Source: Bacteroidales bacterium (GTDB lineage: Bacteria; Bacteroidota; Bacteroidia; Bacteroidales; Lentimicrobiaceae). From it: a DNA stretch of 8,335 nucleotides. This document shows positions 1-6,258 of the stretch, piece by piece. Each line of letters opens with the position of its first letter. Within the stretch, counting starts at the first letter, position 1. Location of the stretch: positions 1 through 8,335 of the forward strand of contig JALHHH010000086.1 of NCBI GenBank assembly GCA_022837485.1, given 5' to 3'. A program made the position numbers and the translations under genes. The notes under the pieces were generated by a model, which was not told where the DNA came from, ran no database searches, and worked only from the letters and a program-made list of their open reading frames with translations.

Positions 1-384
1 AGTAAATGTGCGGTAAGAAGCGGTAGGTATGCTGTATTTTGACATGAATGCCTTGGCAAAATCCTTACTTCCTTCCAGCTTTGCTCCCTCTTTGGATGGA
101 CCTATTACGCTGACATGCGTGAGTTGTTCGTCGTCGCGGAAAAAGTTGAAAATTCCGTTGACTAGCGGTTCTTCGGGTCCGACAACAACCATGTGTATTC
201 CCTGCTGCAGTACAAAGCGTTTGATTCCTTCGAAATCACTGATACCCAGTGGAACGTTCGTCCATCTGTGTCCGGTGCCGGCATTACCGGGGGCGATAAA
301 GAGTTTATTAACCTCAGGACTTTGCGATATCTTCCATGCAAGTGCGTGTTCCCTGCCACCAGAACCAAGAATCAGTACGTTCAT
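1..384 (-). CDS. purD: Phosphoribosylamine--glycine ligase (GAR synthetase), N-terminal part
   Basis: PurD joins glycine to 5-phosphoribosylamine using ATP, the second step of de novo purine synthesis, in the cytoplasm. The 128 visible codons start at an ATG (384-382) and run open off the left edge. The family's N-terminal domain is clear: GSGGREHALAWK at residues 8-19, APGNAGT at about 31-37, VVGPEEPLVNGI in the middle (a hallmark of PurD), and GPSKEGAKLEGSKDFAKAF near residue 100, where the ATP-grasp part begins. The full enzyme is normally about 420-430 residues, so roughly 70% lies outside the window. The start is fixed because the glycine-rich motif follows directly and no earlier in-frame start fits. 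Upstream is a near-miss of the promoter box (TTATTTTG on the minus strand at 405-398), too poor to call. A terminator isolates it from the EF-G gene, so it is probably transcribed alone or as the first gene of a leftward unit. Confidence 0.95.
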   Translation of the reverse strand, partial: MNVLILGSGGREHALAWKISQSPEVNKLFIAPGNAGTGHRWTNVPLGISDFEGIKRFVLQQGIHMVVVGPEEPLVNGIFNFFRDDEQLTHVSVIGPSKEGAKLEGSKDFAKAFMSKYSIPTASYRTFT

Positions 385-453
385 GCCTTTTTTTTTGCAA
401 AATAAAGGAAAATTCTCTTCCAAACCAGGGTAATGGCTAACTGAAGGCATATT

Positions 454-488
454 AAAAACGGGAGCTCTTTGTTACCGGAGCTCCCGTT
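454..488 (-). terminator. Rho-independent terminator of the EF-G gene
   Basis: An 11-bp perfect stem (457-467 pairing with 478-488, AACGGGAGCTC with its complement) encloses a 10-base loop. Read on the minus strand it is followed by a T run at 458-454. It lies 28 bases beyond the EF-G stop codon and about 70 bases before the purD start, so it should end EF-G transcripts and separate the two genes. The T run is short, which leaves efficiency uncertain. Confidence 0.88.
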
Positions 489-515
489 GTTAAAAAGAAA
501 TGATGCAGACTGAGC

Positions 516-2594
516 CTACCTTTCGGCCTGTCTCTTTTTTTCTGCAATTTTCTTCAGGGTTTCTTCCTGGATGGATTTACTTACGGGCATATACTGATAG
601 AATTCCATGGAGTAGTTGGCCCGGCCGCTCGAAAGGTTGCGGAGCGTGGTGGCATAGCCGAACATCTCCTGCAGGGGTACAAATCCATTGAGTTTCTGCG
701 ATCCTTTGCGGTGGCGGCGCATTGATTCAATGCGTCCTCGGCGCTTGTTGAGATTGCCTGTGATGTCGCCGATGTATTCGTCGGGAGTGTTGATTTCAAT
801 TTTCATTACCGGTTCAAGCAGCAGAGGTGTTGCCTTCATAAAACCCTGTTTGAAACAGATGGAGGAACATATCTGGAATGCGTAATCCGATGAGTCCACG
901 GGGTGAAACTGTCCGTCGAGCAGAACGACTTTAACATCCACAACGGGGAAGCCGGCGAGTACACCATCGGCCAGGGTTTTAACAATGCCCTTGTTGACCG
1001 AGGGGATAAATTCGCCGGGGATAGCTGCGCCTTTGATTTTATCCACAAATTCGTAACCTTTGCCTTCGTTGGGTTCGATGCGGAGCTGAACCTGAGCAAA
1101 CTGACCCTTGCCGCCCGTTTGTTTGGAGTGGCGGTATTCGACCTCAATTTCCTGGCTTATGGTTTCGCGGAATGCAACAGCAGGTTCACCTACAACCACA
1201 TCAATACCAAATTCGGTTTTGAGGCGGTCAACGATTATTTCAAGGTGCAGTTCTCCCATTCCTGAGATTACCGTTTCTTCGGTTTCTTCGTCGTAGCGTG
1301 CATGGAAGGATGGATCCTCATTTACAAGTTTCGAAAGAGCTTCTCCGAGTTTGCTCTGATCTTTGCGGCTGGCCGGGTTGATTTTCATTTCAATTACACT
1401 GGGCGGAATATGGATGGATTCGAGATGGAGTTGTTGTTCCATATCGCATAGGGTATCGCCTGTTTTGGTGTATTTGAGTCCGATTAGTGCAACAATATCG
1501 CCAGGACCTGCTTCGCTGATCTCTTCGCGGTCTTTGGCACGGATACGAAGGATACGGCCAATGCGCTCAGGCTTACCTTTAGTGGAATTCATAAGCTGCA
1601 TCCCGCTTCTGAGCGAACCCGAGTAAATTCTGACGAAGGTTTGCTGACCAACATACGGGTCGTGAATCAGTTTAAACGCCAGTCCGGCAAACGGTTCTTT
1701 TGGTGAGGGGTTGCGGTGGCGTGCCTTTTCGTGGTCGTCCACGTCCATTCCTACCACGGCGCCCTTATCGACGGGGGAGGGGAGGTAGTCGACCACAGCA
1801 TCGAGAAGCTGGGTAATTCCTTTGTTTTTGTAAGCTGCCCCGCAAAATACCGGAGTAATCAGGAGTTTGAGCGTAGCTTCACGGGCAGCCTTTTTCAGCA
1901 GTTCGAAGGGTACATCTTTATCCTCGAGAAAGAGTTCAAGAATTTCTTCGTTGAAGTCGGCCAGACGTTCAACCAGCTGCGACTTAAACTCCCGTGCCTG
2001 TATCTTGAATTCATCGGGGATTTCCGAAACAATGGTTTCAGCATCCCTGAATGTATACATTTTACAGTTCATAAGGTCGATAATTCCTTTGAACTCATCT
2101 TCCTGTCCAATCGGAAGCTGGAAAGCTATGGCACGGGCATCAAGGTTGTCATTCATCTGCTTGATAACATCGTGGAAATCGGCACCGGTACGGTCGATTT
2201 TATTCACGAATGCAATGCGCGGAACTTTGTAGCGCTCAGCCTGATTCCATACGGTTTCGCTTTGCGGTTCAACGCCTCCGACTGCACAGAACAGAGCTAC
2301 CATTCCATCGATTACACGCAGCGAGCGCTCAACCTCAATGGTGAAGTCAACGTGACCCGGTGTGTCGATGATATTGATCTGGGTTCCGTTCCATGAACAG
2401 CTGATGGCAGCCGATGCAATGGTAATGCCACGCTCCTGCTCCTGCTTCATAAAGTCCATGGTCGACTGACCGTCGTGGGTTTCACCCAGTTTACGGTTTA
2501 CTCCGGTAAAATACAGAAGCCGTTCCGTGGTGGTTGTTTTTCCTGCGTCAATATGCGCGGCAATACCGATGTTTCTTAGATTAGTTAATGACAT
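516..2594 (-). CDS. fusA: Translation elongation factor G (EF-G), probably a second copy
   Basis: EF-G is the ribosomal translocase GTPase that moves tRNA and mRNA after peptide transfer; with ribosome recycling factor, some paralogues split ribosomes instead. The protein is 692 residues, the usual family length (about 690-710). The GTPase motifs are intact: AHIDAGKT at 13-20 (G1), QERGITI at 53-59 (switch I, G2), DTPGHVDF at 77-84 (G3, with catalytic His81) and NKID at 131-134 (G4). Domain II starts near 300, domain III holds ISGMGELHLEI near 443, domain IV holds the KQTGGKGQF loop near 490 and HPVDSS near 563 (equivalent to the essential tip histidine), and domain V has MFGYATTLR near 643. 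The start ATG lies just before the conserved RNIGIAAHIDAGK. The gene is not beside rpsL, rpsG, tuf or rpsJ but next to purD, and differs from the Bacteroides str-operon EF-G I recall at NKIDRTGADF versus NKMDRSGADF. A second copy is therefore likely; the family call is certain, the subtype is not. Confidence 0.95.
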   Translation of the reverse strand: MSLTNLRNIGIAAHIDAGKTTTTERLLYFTGVNRKLGETHDGQSTMDFMKQEQERGITIASAAISCSWNGTQINIIDTPGHVDFTIEVERSLRVIDGMVALFCAVGGVEPQSETVWNQAERYKVPRIAFVNKIDRTGADFHDVIKQMNDNLDARAIAFQLPIGQEDEFKGIIDLMNCKMYTFRDAETIVSEIPDEFKIQAREFKSQLVERLADFNEEILELFLEDKDVPFELLKKAAREATLKLLITPVFCGAAYKNKGITQLLDAVVDYLPSPVDKGAVVGMDVDDHEKARHRNPSPKEPFAGLAFKLIHDPYVGQQTFVRIYSGSLRSGMQLMNSTKGKPERIGRILRIRAKDREEISEAGPGDIVALIGLKYTKTGDTLCDMEQQLHLESIHIPPSVIEMKINPASRKDQSKLGEALSKLVNEDPSFHARYDEETEETVISGMGELHLEIIVDRLKTEFGIDVVVGEPAVAFRETISQEIEVEYRHSKQTGGKGQFAQVQLRIEPNEGKGYEFVDKIKGAAIPGEFIPSVNKGIVKTLADGVLAGFPVVDVKVVLLDGQFHPVDSSDYAFQICSSICFKQGFMKATPLLLEPVMKIEINTPDEYIGDITGNLNKRRGRIESMRRHRKGSQKLNGFVPLQEMFGYATTLRNLSSGRANYSMEFYQYMPVSKSIQEETLKKIAEKKRQAER

Positions 2595-2736
2595 TTGATG
2601 ATTGAAGTGTTAAAAATAAGGGTTGGTTTTTGAGGCTTCAAAAAAGGTAAAATTCCGTGAAATGCTGAAATACAGAAAGTTAAATTATTGTTAAATTTTC
2701 CTTATGTCCTTCCAGACTTGACCTCAAAACGGCCGG

Positions 2737-2744
2737 CAAAGATA
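2737..2744 (-). promoter_or_regulatory. Bacteroidota -7 promoter box of the EF-G gene
   Basis: On the minus strand this reads TATCTTTG, an exact match to the Bacteroidota -7 consensus TAnnTTTG. Transcription would start near 2730-2734 and give a leader of about 135-140 bases ahead of the EF-G start codon at 2594. I see no good TTTG -33 element at the usual 19-21 base distance, so the call rests on the -7 box and its position. Confidence 0.55.
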
Positions 2745-2974
2745 CAATTATTATTATTTGGTTTAATTGGCATGGGAAATATTTTTTGTCAACACTCAGG
2801 CATCGGCTTTTGGTTTTGCCATAAAGACTTAAAGGGGCTGTAAGGTAATTAGGTGAGACTGGCAATTGTTTTGAATTTAAGAGAAGAATCATCCCATCCG
2901 GTAAGGCTATCGCTACCGTTTAACCGCAGCTAATTGCCTTTCGCCTGCTTTTTTTGCCCCATCATTGAGATTAT

Positions 2975-3006
2975 TTTGGGTTAATTATAATGCAGGGTTA
3001 CATTTG
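2975..3006 (+). promoter_or_regulatory. Bacteroidota promoter (TTTG-N20-TACATTTG) of the DUF2752-TM2 pair
   Basis: TTTG at 2975-2978 is followed, after exactly 20 bases, by TACATTTG at 2999-3006. This matches the Bacteroidota -33 and -7 elements (TTTG and TAnnTTTG, 19-21 bases apart) in both sequence and spacing. The predicted transcription start falls at about 3010-3013. This places the ATG at 2990 upstream of the transcript and makes the ATG at 3011 the likely first codon, at or next to the 5' end of the mRNA. Confidence 0.75.
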
Positions 3007-3010
3007 TGGT

Positions 3011-3328
3011 ATGAAAGGCGGTACTATTCCATTTACGCGAAAGCATGCATGGCAGTATTTTCGGCAACGATTTGAAGGCTTTGTCTGGATTACGGGTTTG
3101 GTGCTGATGGCTGTAATGTCGCCACAAAACACGCACGCCAGTCTGTGTCCCTTAAAAATGGTGAATTCCGGTTTTTGTCCGGGTTGTGGACTGGGGCATT
3201 CCATAGCGTGGCTGTTTCGTGGGGATGTAATACAATCGTTTGAAGCTCACCCGCTTGGGATTCTTGCTGTAGCAGTGCTCCTCTGGAGGGTTTGGGCGAT
3301 TTTCAGGAAACCGGTATTTTATTATTAA
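3011..3328 (+). CDS. DUF2752 small membrane protein
   Basis: A 105-residue protein of the DUF2752 family, whose biochemical role is not known. The family signature is clear: CPLK at 46-49, then FCPGCGLGHS at 55-64, the short RGD at 70-72 and HPLG at 80-83. The cysteines of CPxCG could bind metal or form a disulfide, but this is inference. Hydrophobic segments at about 23-36 and 83-97 suggest two membrane passes with the cysteine motif between them. I chose the ATG at 3011 over the in-frame ATG at 2990 because the earlier one lies inside the promoter and would not be transcribed. Residues gained by the longer start (MQGYICG) carry no family feature. The TM2 gene follows 17 bases later on the same strand, and I recall the same pairing in other Bacteroidota, so the two probably form a transcription unit and may work together. 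Confidence 0.85.
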   Translation: MKGGTIPFTRKHAWQYFRQRFEGFVWITGLVLMAVMSPQNTHASLCPLKMVNSGFCPGCGLGHSIAWLFRGDVIQSFEAHPLGILAVAVLLWRVWAIFRKPVFYY

Positions 3329-3345
3329 TCTTAATATTGATCATC

Positions 3346-3702
3346 ATGGCAAATGTACTTCTTCATCTCCCCGAACTGCAGGGAATGGAACTCAATCACG
3401 TTCAGATGTTGCTTAAGGATTTGAGCGACAAGCAGGCTCAACAATTTGCATCCATATACAGAGCCAGGCGCAAGGATCCGCAGATGGTGCTTCTTACCTG
3501 TCTTGTAGGTTTGCTTGGAGTAGCCGGAATCCACCGTTTTATTATCGGTCAGATTGGAATGGGAATTCTGTACTTCTTTACTGCCGGAATCTGTTTCATT
3601 GGTACCATCGTGGATGCGGTAAATTACCAGTCCCTGGCATTTGAATTCAACCGTCAGGTTGCCAATGAAGTGTCTCCTCTGGCCAAATCCCTGACAGATT
3701 AA
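3346..3702 (+). CDS. TM2 domain protein
   Basis: A 118-residue protein with a soluble helical N-terminal part (about 1-45, with KQAQQFASIYRARRKDP at 29-45) followed by a TM2 domain: two membrane helices at about 47-66 and 68-91 joined by the conserved turn GVAGIHRFIIGQIGMG at 58-73, ending with GTIVDAVNY at 86-94. TM2 proteins are small inner-membrane proteins; in this family no general biochemical activity is established. The open frame extends to an ATG at 3292 inside the DUF2752 gene, but I prefer the ATG at 3346: it gives no overlap, leaves a 17-base gap to the previous stop, and begins MANVLLHLPEL, which resembles the N-terminus I recall in Bacteroidota relatives. The 18 residues lost are a low-complexity hydrophobic stretch. 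The gene ends 20 bases before the convergent pyrD stop with no clear hairpin between them. Confidence 0.87.
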   Translation: MANVLLHLPELQGMELNHVQMLLKDLSDKQAQQFASIYRARRKDPQMVLLTCLVGLLGVAGIHRFIIGQIGMGILYFFTAGICFIGTIVDAVNYQSLAFEFNRQVANEVSPLAKSLTD

Positions 3703-3722
3703 GTTTTTTGCATTACGGGAAA

Positions 3723-4634
3723 TTACAAAATCAATCCGCCCGTCAGCTCTTTAACATCCGGAATGTTGTGCCGGGTAAGATAATCTTGGATGCCGGCGAT
3801 GATTTTTGTGGTTACCTGCGGGTCGACGAAATTGGCGGTGCCGATCTGCACGGCTGAAGCCCCGGCCAGAAGGAATTCTATGGCGTCGGCGGCTGAACCT
3901 ATGCCCCCAATCCCGATCACGGGGATCTTAACGGCTTTAGCCACCTGCCATACCATTCGTAAAGCGACGGGTTTTATGGCTGGTCCTGATAAACCGCCAG
4001 TAACGGTGGAAAGTACCGGTTTTCTTGTTTCCGGGTTAATGGCCATCCCCAGAAGGGTATTGATAAGCGATATCGCATCGGCTCCCGCCTCTTCCACTGC
4101 CAGAGCGATATCGGTGATGCTGGTTACATTGGGAGAAAGTTTTACTATGAGGGTTTTGTCGTAAACTTCCCGTACGGCACGGGTTACCGCAGTTGCTGAA
4201 GGACAGCTGGTGCCGAATGCCATTCCCCCTTCTTTCACATTGGGGCATGAGATGTTCAGTTCAATGGCCTGAATATGATCGAGGCGGTTTATTTTCTCCG
4301 CTACTTCAACATAACCTTCCACGGTTGAATCGGATACATTGGCTATGACGCAATTGTTATATTTTAGCAGCTTAGGGTAAATGTTTTCCACAAAATAGTC
4401 CACCCCTTTGTTCTGCAGACCTACCGCATTAAGCATTCCCATTGGCGTTTCAGCCATACGGGGATAAGGATTTCCTTCCCTGTGTTTAGAGGTGGTGGCT
4501 TTAACGATAATACCTCCCAGTGTGTTAACATCGATGAAGTCGTCGAACTCTTCGCCGTACCCAAAGGTGCCGGAAGCAGTCAGTACCGGATTTTTCAGCG
4601 TTAGGTTGTGAATTTTAACGTTCAGGTCAGGCAT
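3723..4634 (-). CDS. pyrD: Dihydroorotate dehydrogenase B, catalytic subunit (class 1B)
   Basis: PyrD oxidises dihydroorotate to orotate in de novo pyrimidine synthesis. The class 1B enzyme is cytoplasmic and passes electrons from its FMN through PyrK to NAD+. The 303-residue protein has the usual length and all the expected landmarks: NPVLTASGTFGYG at 15-27, VKATT with FMN-contacting Lys at 44-48, NAVGLQN at 69-75, NISCPNV at 127-133 with the catalytic Cys130 that marks class 1, VKLSPNV at 164-170, GGLSGPAIKP at 213-222, and the FMN phosphate-binding GIGGI at 241-245 and QIGTANF at 263-269. Class 1B is supported by the catalytic Cys (class 2 uses Ser) and by pyrK directly upstream, 34 bases away, on the same strand. 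Start ATG at 4634 begins MPDLNVKI just ahead of the first conserved strand. No promoter is visible in the 34-base gap, so it is read from the pyrK transcript. Confidence 0.96.
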   Translation of the reverse strand: MPDLNVKIHNLTLKNPVLTASGTFGYGEEFDDFIDVNTLGGIIVKATTSKHREGNPYPRMAETPMGMLNAVGLQNKGVDYFVENIYPKLLKYNNCVIANVSDSTVEGYVEVAEKINRLDHIQAIELNISCPNVKEGGMAFGTSCPSATAVTRAVREVYDKTLIVKLSPNVTSITDIALAVEEAGADAISLINTLLGMAINPETRKPVLSTVTGGLSGPAIKPVALRMVWQVAKAVKIPVIGIGGIGSAADAIEFLLAGASAVQIGTANFVDPQVTTKIIAGIQDYLTRHNIPDVKELTGGLIL

Positions 4635-4668
4635 GGATTGATGTTTAAATTATTCCGGTGAATATTTA

Positions 4669-5478
4669 TTACTGATCGAGGCTGCATCCGGTTTCGGTTT
4701 CGGATGTCCAGTTTATAAGCTTTTTCGGATTAAATACAGGTCCTTCCGTGCAGACGCACTGATTACCCTTGTGTGTTTCCACCACGCAGCAGAGGCAGGC
4801 GCCTATTCCGCAAGCCATGGTGTTTTCGAGGGAAACCTCGCAGTCGATATGGTTTGTTTCAGCGATATGTGCTACAGCCCGCATCATACCGTCGGGGCCG
4901 CAACAATAAATTTTGCTGAACGACTGAACCCTTTTAGCAAGAACCGGGTGAGCGGTAACCATACCTTTTTCGCCCAGGGTGCCGTCTTCGGTGGAGACGT
5001 AAACAGTGCCAAACGCCCGGTAATCGTCGGCCAGCAGTACGTCGCCCGCCGATTTGCCGCCGATAAGCATATTCACCTTATTGCCCTGTCTGAAAAGCTG
5101 TTCTGCAAGGAAGTATAAGGGAGCTACACCGCATCCTCCGCCCACCAGCAGTACTTCCGAATTGCGCGTAAGCGTGAAACCGTTGCCCAGGGGCATCATA
5201 ATGTTCAGGATATCGTCTTTTTTGAGTGCCGACAAATGCCGGGTACCTTCGCCGACTGATTTTATAAGCAGATGCATAGTATTGGCGCCGCGATCGACCC
5301 GGTGGATGGAAAACGGCCGCCGCAAATAGGTAGAGGGCGAACCATCCACCCGCACTTCAGCAAACTGTCCGGGGACCATGGATGGAAGAGGCGAATCACA
5401 TCCCAGTTCAATCAGGTTGTGGTTCTGGTTCAGCCTCTTGTTTGAGCGCACCCTGAGATTGAGTATGTACTTTTTCAT
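4669..5478 (-). CDS. pyrK: Dihydroorotate dehydrogenase B, electron transfer subunit
   Basis: PyrK carries FAD and a [2Fe-2S] cluster and shuttles electrons from PyrD to NAD+, forming a PyrD2-PyrK2 complex. The 269-residue protein shows the ferredoxin-reductase layout: a beta-barrel FAD domain with RRPFSI at 53-58, an NAD-binding domain with GGGCGVAPL at 113-121 and CCGPDGM at 192-198, and a C-terminal cluster domain. The four probable ligands are Cys223, Cys228, Cys231 and Cys243 (C-x4-C-x2-C-x11-C, within ACGIGACLCC and CVCTEGPVF). Two further cysteines, Cys230 and Cys241, sit next to ligands. All cofactor sites look intact, so the enzyme should be functional and NAD-dependent. It is the first gene of a pyrK-pyrD operon. 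The roughly 140 bases upstream show no TAnnTTTG box I can recognise and no obvious attenuator, so its promoter is not identified. Confidence 0.95.
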   Translation of the reverse strand: MKKYILNLRVRSNKRLNQNHNLIELGCDSPLPSMVPGQFAEVRVDGSPSTYLRRPFSIHRVDRGANTMHLLIKSVGEGTRHLSALKKDDILNIMMPLGNGFTLTRNSEVLLVGGGCGVAPLYFLAEQLFRQGNKVNMLIGGKSAGDVLLADDYRAFGTVYVSTEDGTLGEKGMVTAHPVLAKRVQSFSKIYCCGPDGMMRAVAHIAETNHIDCEVSLENTMACGIGACLCCVVETHKGNQCVCTEGPVFNPKKLINWTSETETGCSLDQ

Positions 5479-5611
5479 TGGATTTTCCTGATTTTCGTCG
5501 GATCGCTTATTGCGCCGGGCTGTAGAAACTTAATGGTTACTCAATGTTCATATTCCAATTAATCCAGATTCGACATTAAGTTTATTCCATACCGGATCGT
5601 GAAGTAAAAGT

Positions 5612-5641
5612 AAAAAAAAAGTCCGTAAAGCTTACGGACTT
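5612..5641 (-). terminator. Rho-independent terminator of the DUF5606 gene
   Basis: A 10-bp perfect stem (5619-5628 with 5632-5641, AAGTCCGTAA and its complement) has a 3-base loop. Read on the minus strand it is followed by an uninterrupted run of nine T (5620-5612), a textbook intrinsic terminator. It begins only 5 bases after the DUF5606 stop codon and so separates that gene from pyrK downstream. Confidence 0.92.
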
Positions 5642-5646
5642 GCAGA

Positions 5647-6081
5647 TTATTCAGCGGAAGCTGGTTGGTCTCCGGTTCCGGGTGTTTCATTGCTTTCGGC
5701 GAAGTCGAGCAGATCATGCTCAACCAGTAGGTTATACCAGCTTACGACCTTTTGCATGTGTGAAACATAAACGCGTTCTTTATCGTATTCCGGCAATATT
5801 TCACCAAAAAAAGCTTTCAGTCCGGCATTGTCGTTTTTAAATTCCGGAGTCGTTTTACCTTTCAGTTTTTCAAAGATTTTTTTCAGTACTTCTTTCAGGG
5901 GCAGATCCTCGTTTTCAGTAAAAATACTGATTTCTTCCAGTGAGCTGATCTTGTCGTGTGCAAAAGCCTGAATGCGCTTTTGGTCGATGATTGATTCAAC
6001 AACAATTCCGTTTTTGGCCTGAGCAACCATTTTATAAAGTCCCGGTTTTCCACCGATGGCCATAATTTCTTTCAAGTCCAT
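5647..6081 (-). CDS. DUF5606 family protein of unknown function
   Basis: A 144-residue soluble acidic protein that I recognise as DUF5606, a family I know only from Bacteroidota. The function is unknown. The conserved N-terminal part is MDLKEIMAIGGKPGLYKM at 1-18 followed by KNGIVVESIIDQKR at 23-36 and LEEISIFTENEDLPL at 48-62, which looks like a small beta-rich domain. The second half is helical, with LKAFFGEILPEYDKERVY at about 87-104 and VSWYNLL near 113-119. The last 20 or so residues are a low-complexity tail rich in Glu, Pro, Gly and Ala. There is no signal peptide or membrane segment, so it should be cytoplasmic. The start ATG at 6081 matches the family N-terminus. It has its own promoter box about 20 bases upstream and its own terminator, so it is a single-gene unit despite sharing strand with pyrK-pyrD. 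Confidence 0.88.
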   Translation of the reverse strand: MDLKEIMAIGGKPGLYKMVAQAKNGIVVESIIDQKRIQAFAHDKISSLEEISIFTENEDLPLKEVLKKIFEKLKGKTTPEFKNDNAGLKAFFGEILPEYDKERVYVSHMQKVVSWYNLLVEHDLLDFAESNETPGTGDQPASAE

Positions 6082-6100
6082 ATAAATTCCTGATTTTTTG

Positions 6101-6108
6101 CAAAAGTA
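6101..6108 (-). promoter_or_regulatory. Bacteroidota -7 promoter box of the DUF5606 gene
   Basis: The minus strand reads TACTTTTG, an exact fit to TAnnTTTG, 19 bases before the DUF5606 start codon. Transcription would begin near 6094-6098 and leave a leader of about 13-17 bases. No convincing TTTG -33 element lies 19-21 bases further up, so this is a partial match. Confidence 0.55.
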
Positions 6109-6258
6109 TAAAATATCGGGAATCCTGTGTTAACGGTTTGTAAAAATGGGTGTGAATCGACCTCCCCTCAGCTCTCTGCCCGAGTAGAGGGAGTTAAATC
6201 CTGCTGATTATATGCATTAATTTTTCAAAAAGCACAAATGCACGATCGGGGTAAGGTG
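6109..6258. other. Intergenic region between DUF5606 and the T9SS protein
   Basis: No gene is visible in these 150 bases. The only structure seen is an imperfect inverted repeat at 6172-6191 (CTCTCT, 8-base spacer, AGAGGG, with one G-T pair) inside a C/T-rich patch that begins CCTCCCCTCAG at 6161. It has no T run on either side, so I do not call it a terminator. The stop of the large protein at 6259 is not followed by a recognisable intrinsic terminator. Confidence 0.4.

Larger units (their letters stand above)
2595..3010. other. Divergent intergenic region between EF-G and the DUF2752 gene
   Basis: This 416-base stretch holds no believable coding sequence. It contains the leftward EF-G promoter box (2737-2744) and the rightward DUF2752 promoter (2975-3006). 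Between them is a patch with some folding potential: GGCAATT at 2861-2867 and its complement AATTGCC at 2932-2938 enclose a small hairpin (CGGTA at 2899-2903 with TACCG at 2914-2918). A weak GCAG/CTGC pair (2926-2929 with 2945-2948) then precedes seven T residues at 2949-2955. The rest is AT-rich and shows nothing I recognise. Confidence 0.6.

Noticed and set aside
29..433. A 134-codon open frame on the plus strand
   Set aside because: It is antisense to purD and its terminator side. The minus-strand frame encodes clear PurD motifs, and the plus-strand product is low-complexity and Ser/Pro-rich.
1716..2396. A 226-codon open frame on the plus strand
   Set aside because: It lies wholly opposite the EF-G coding sequence, which has unmistakable conserved motifs. 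The plus-strand product resembles no family and follows from the codon pattern of the real gene.
2680..2892. A 70-codon minus-strand open frame in the intergenic region
   Set aside because: It spans the EF-G promoter box, is AT-rich, has no recognisable domain and no supporting start signals.
3292..3345. Extended N-terminus of the TM2 protein
   Set aside because: It would overlap the DUF2752 gene by 37 bases and adds a hydrophobic stretch not expected in TM2 relatives. The ATG at 3346 gives the expected N-terminus.
3703..3722. Bidirectional terminator between the TM2 gene and pyrD
   Set aside because: The 20-base gap has a short T run but no inverted repeat that could form a stem.
5479..5618. 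Pyrimidine-responsive attenuator or promoter ahead of pyrK
   Set aside because: I could find no TAnnTTTG box and no stable competing hairpins; only short matches such as CGGATCG occur twice, which is not enough.
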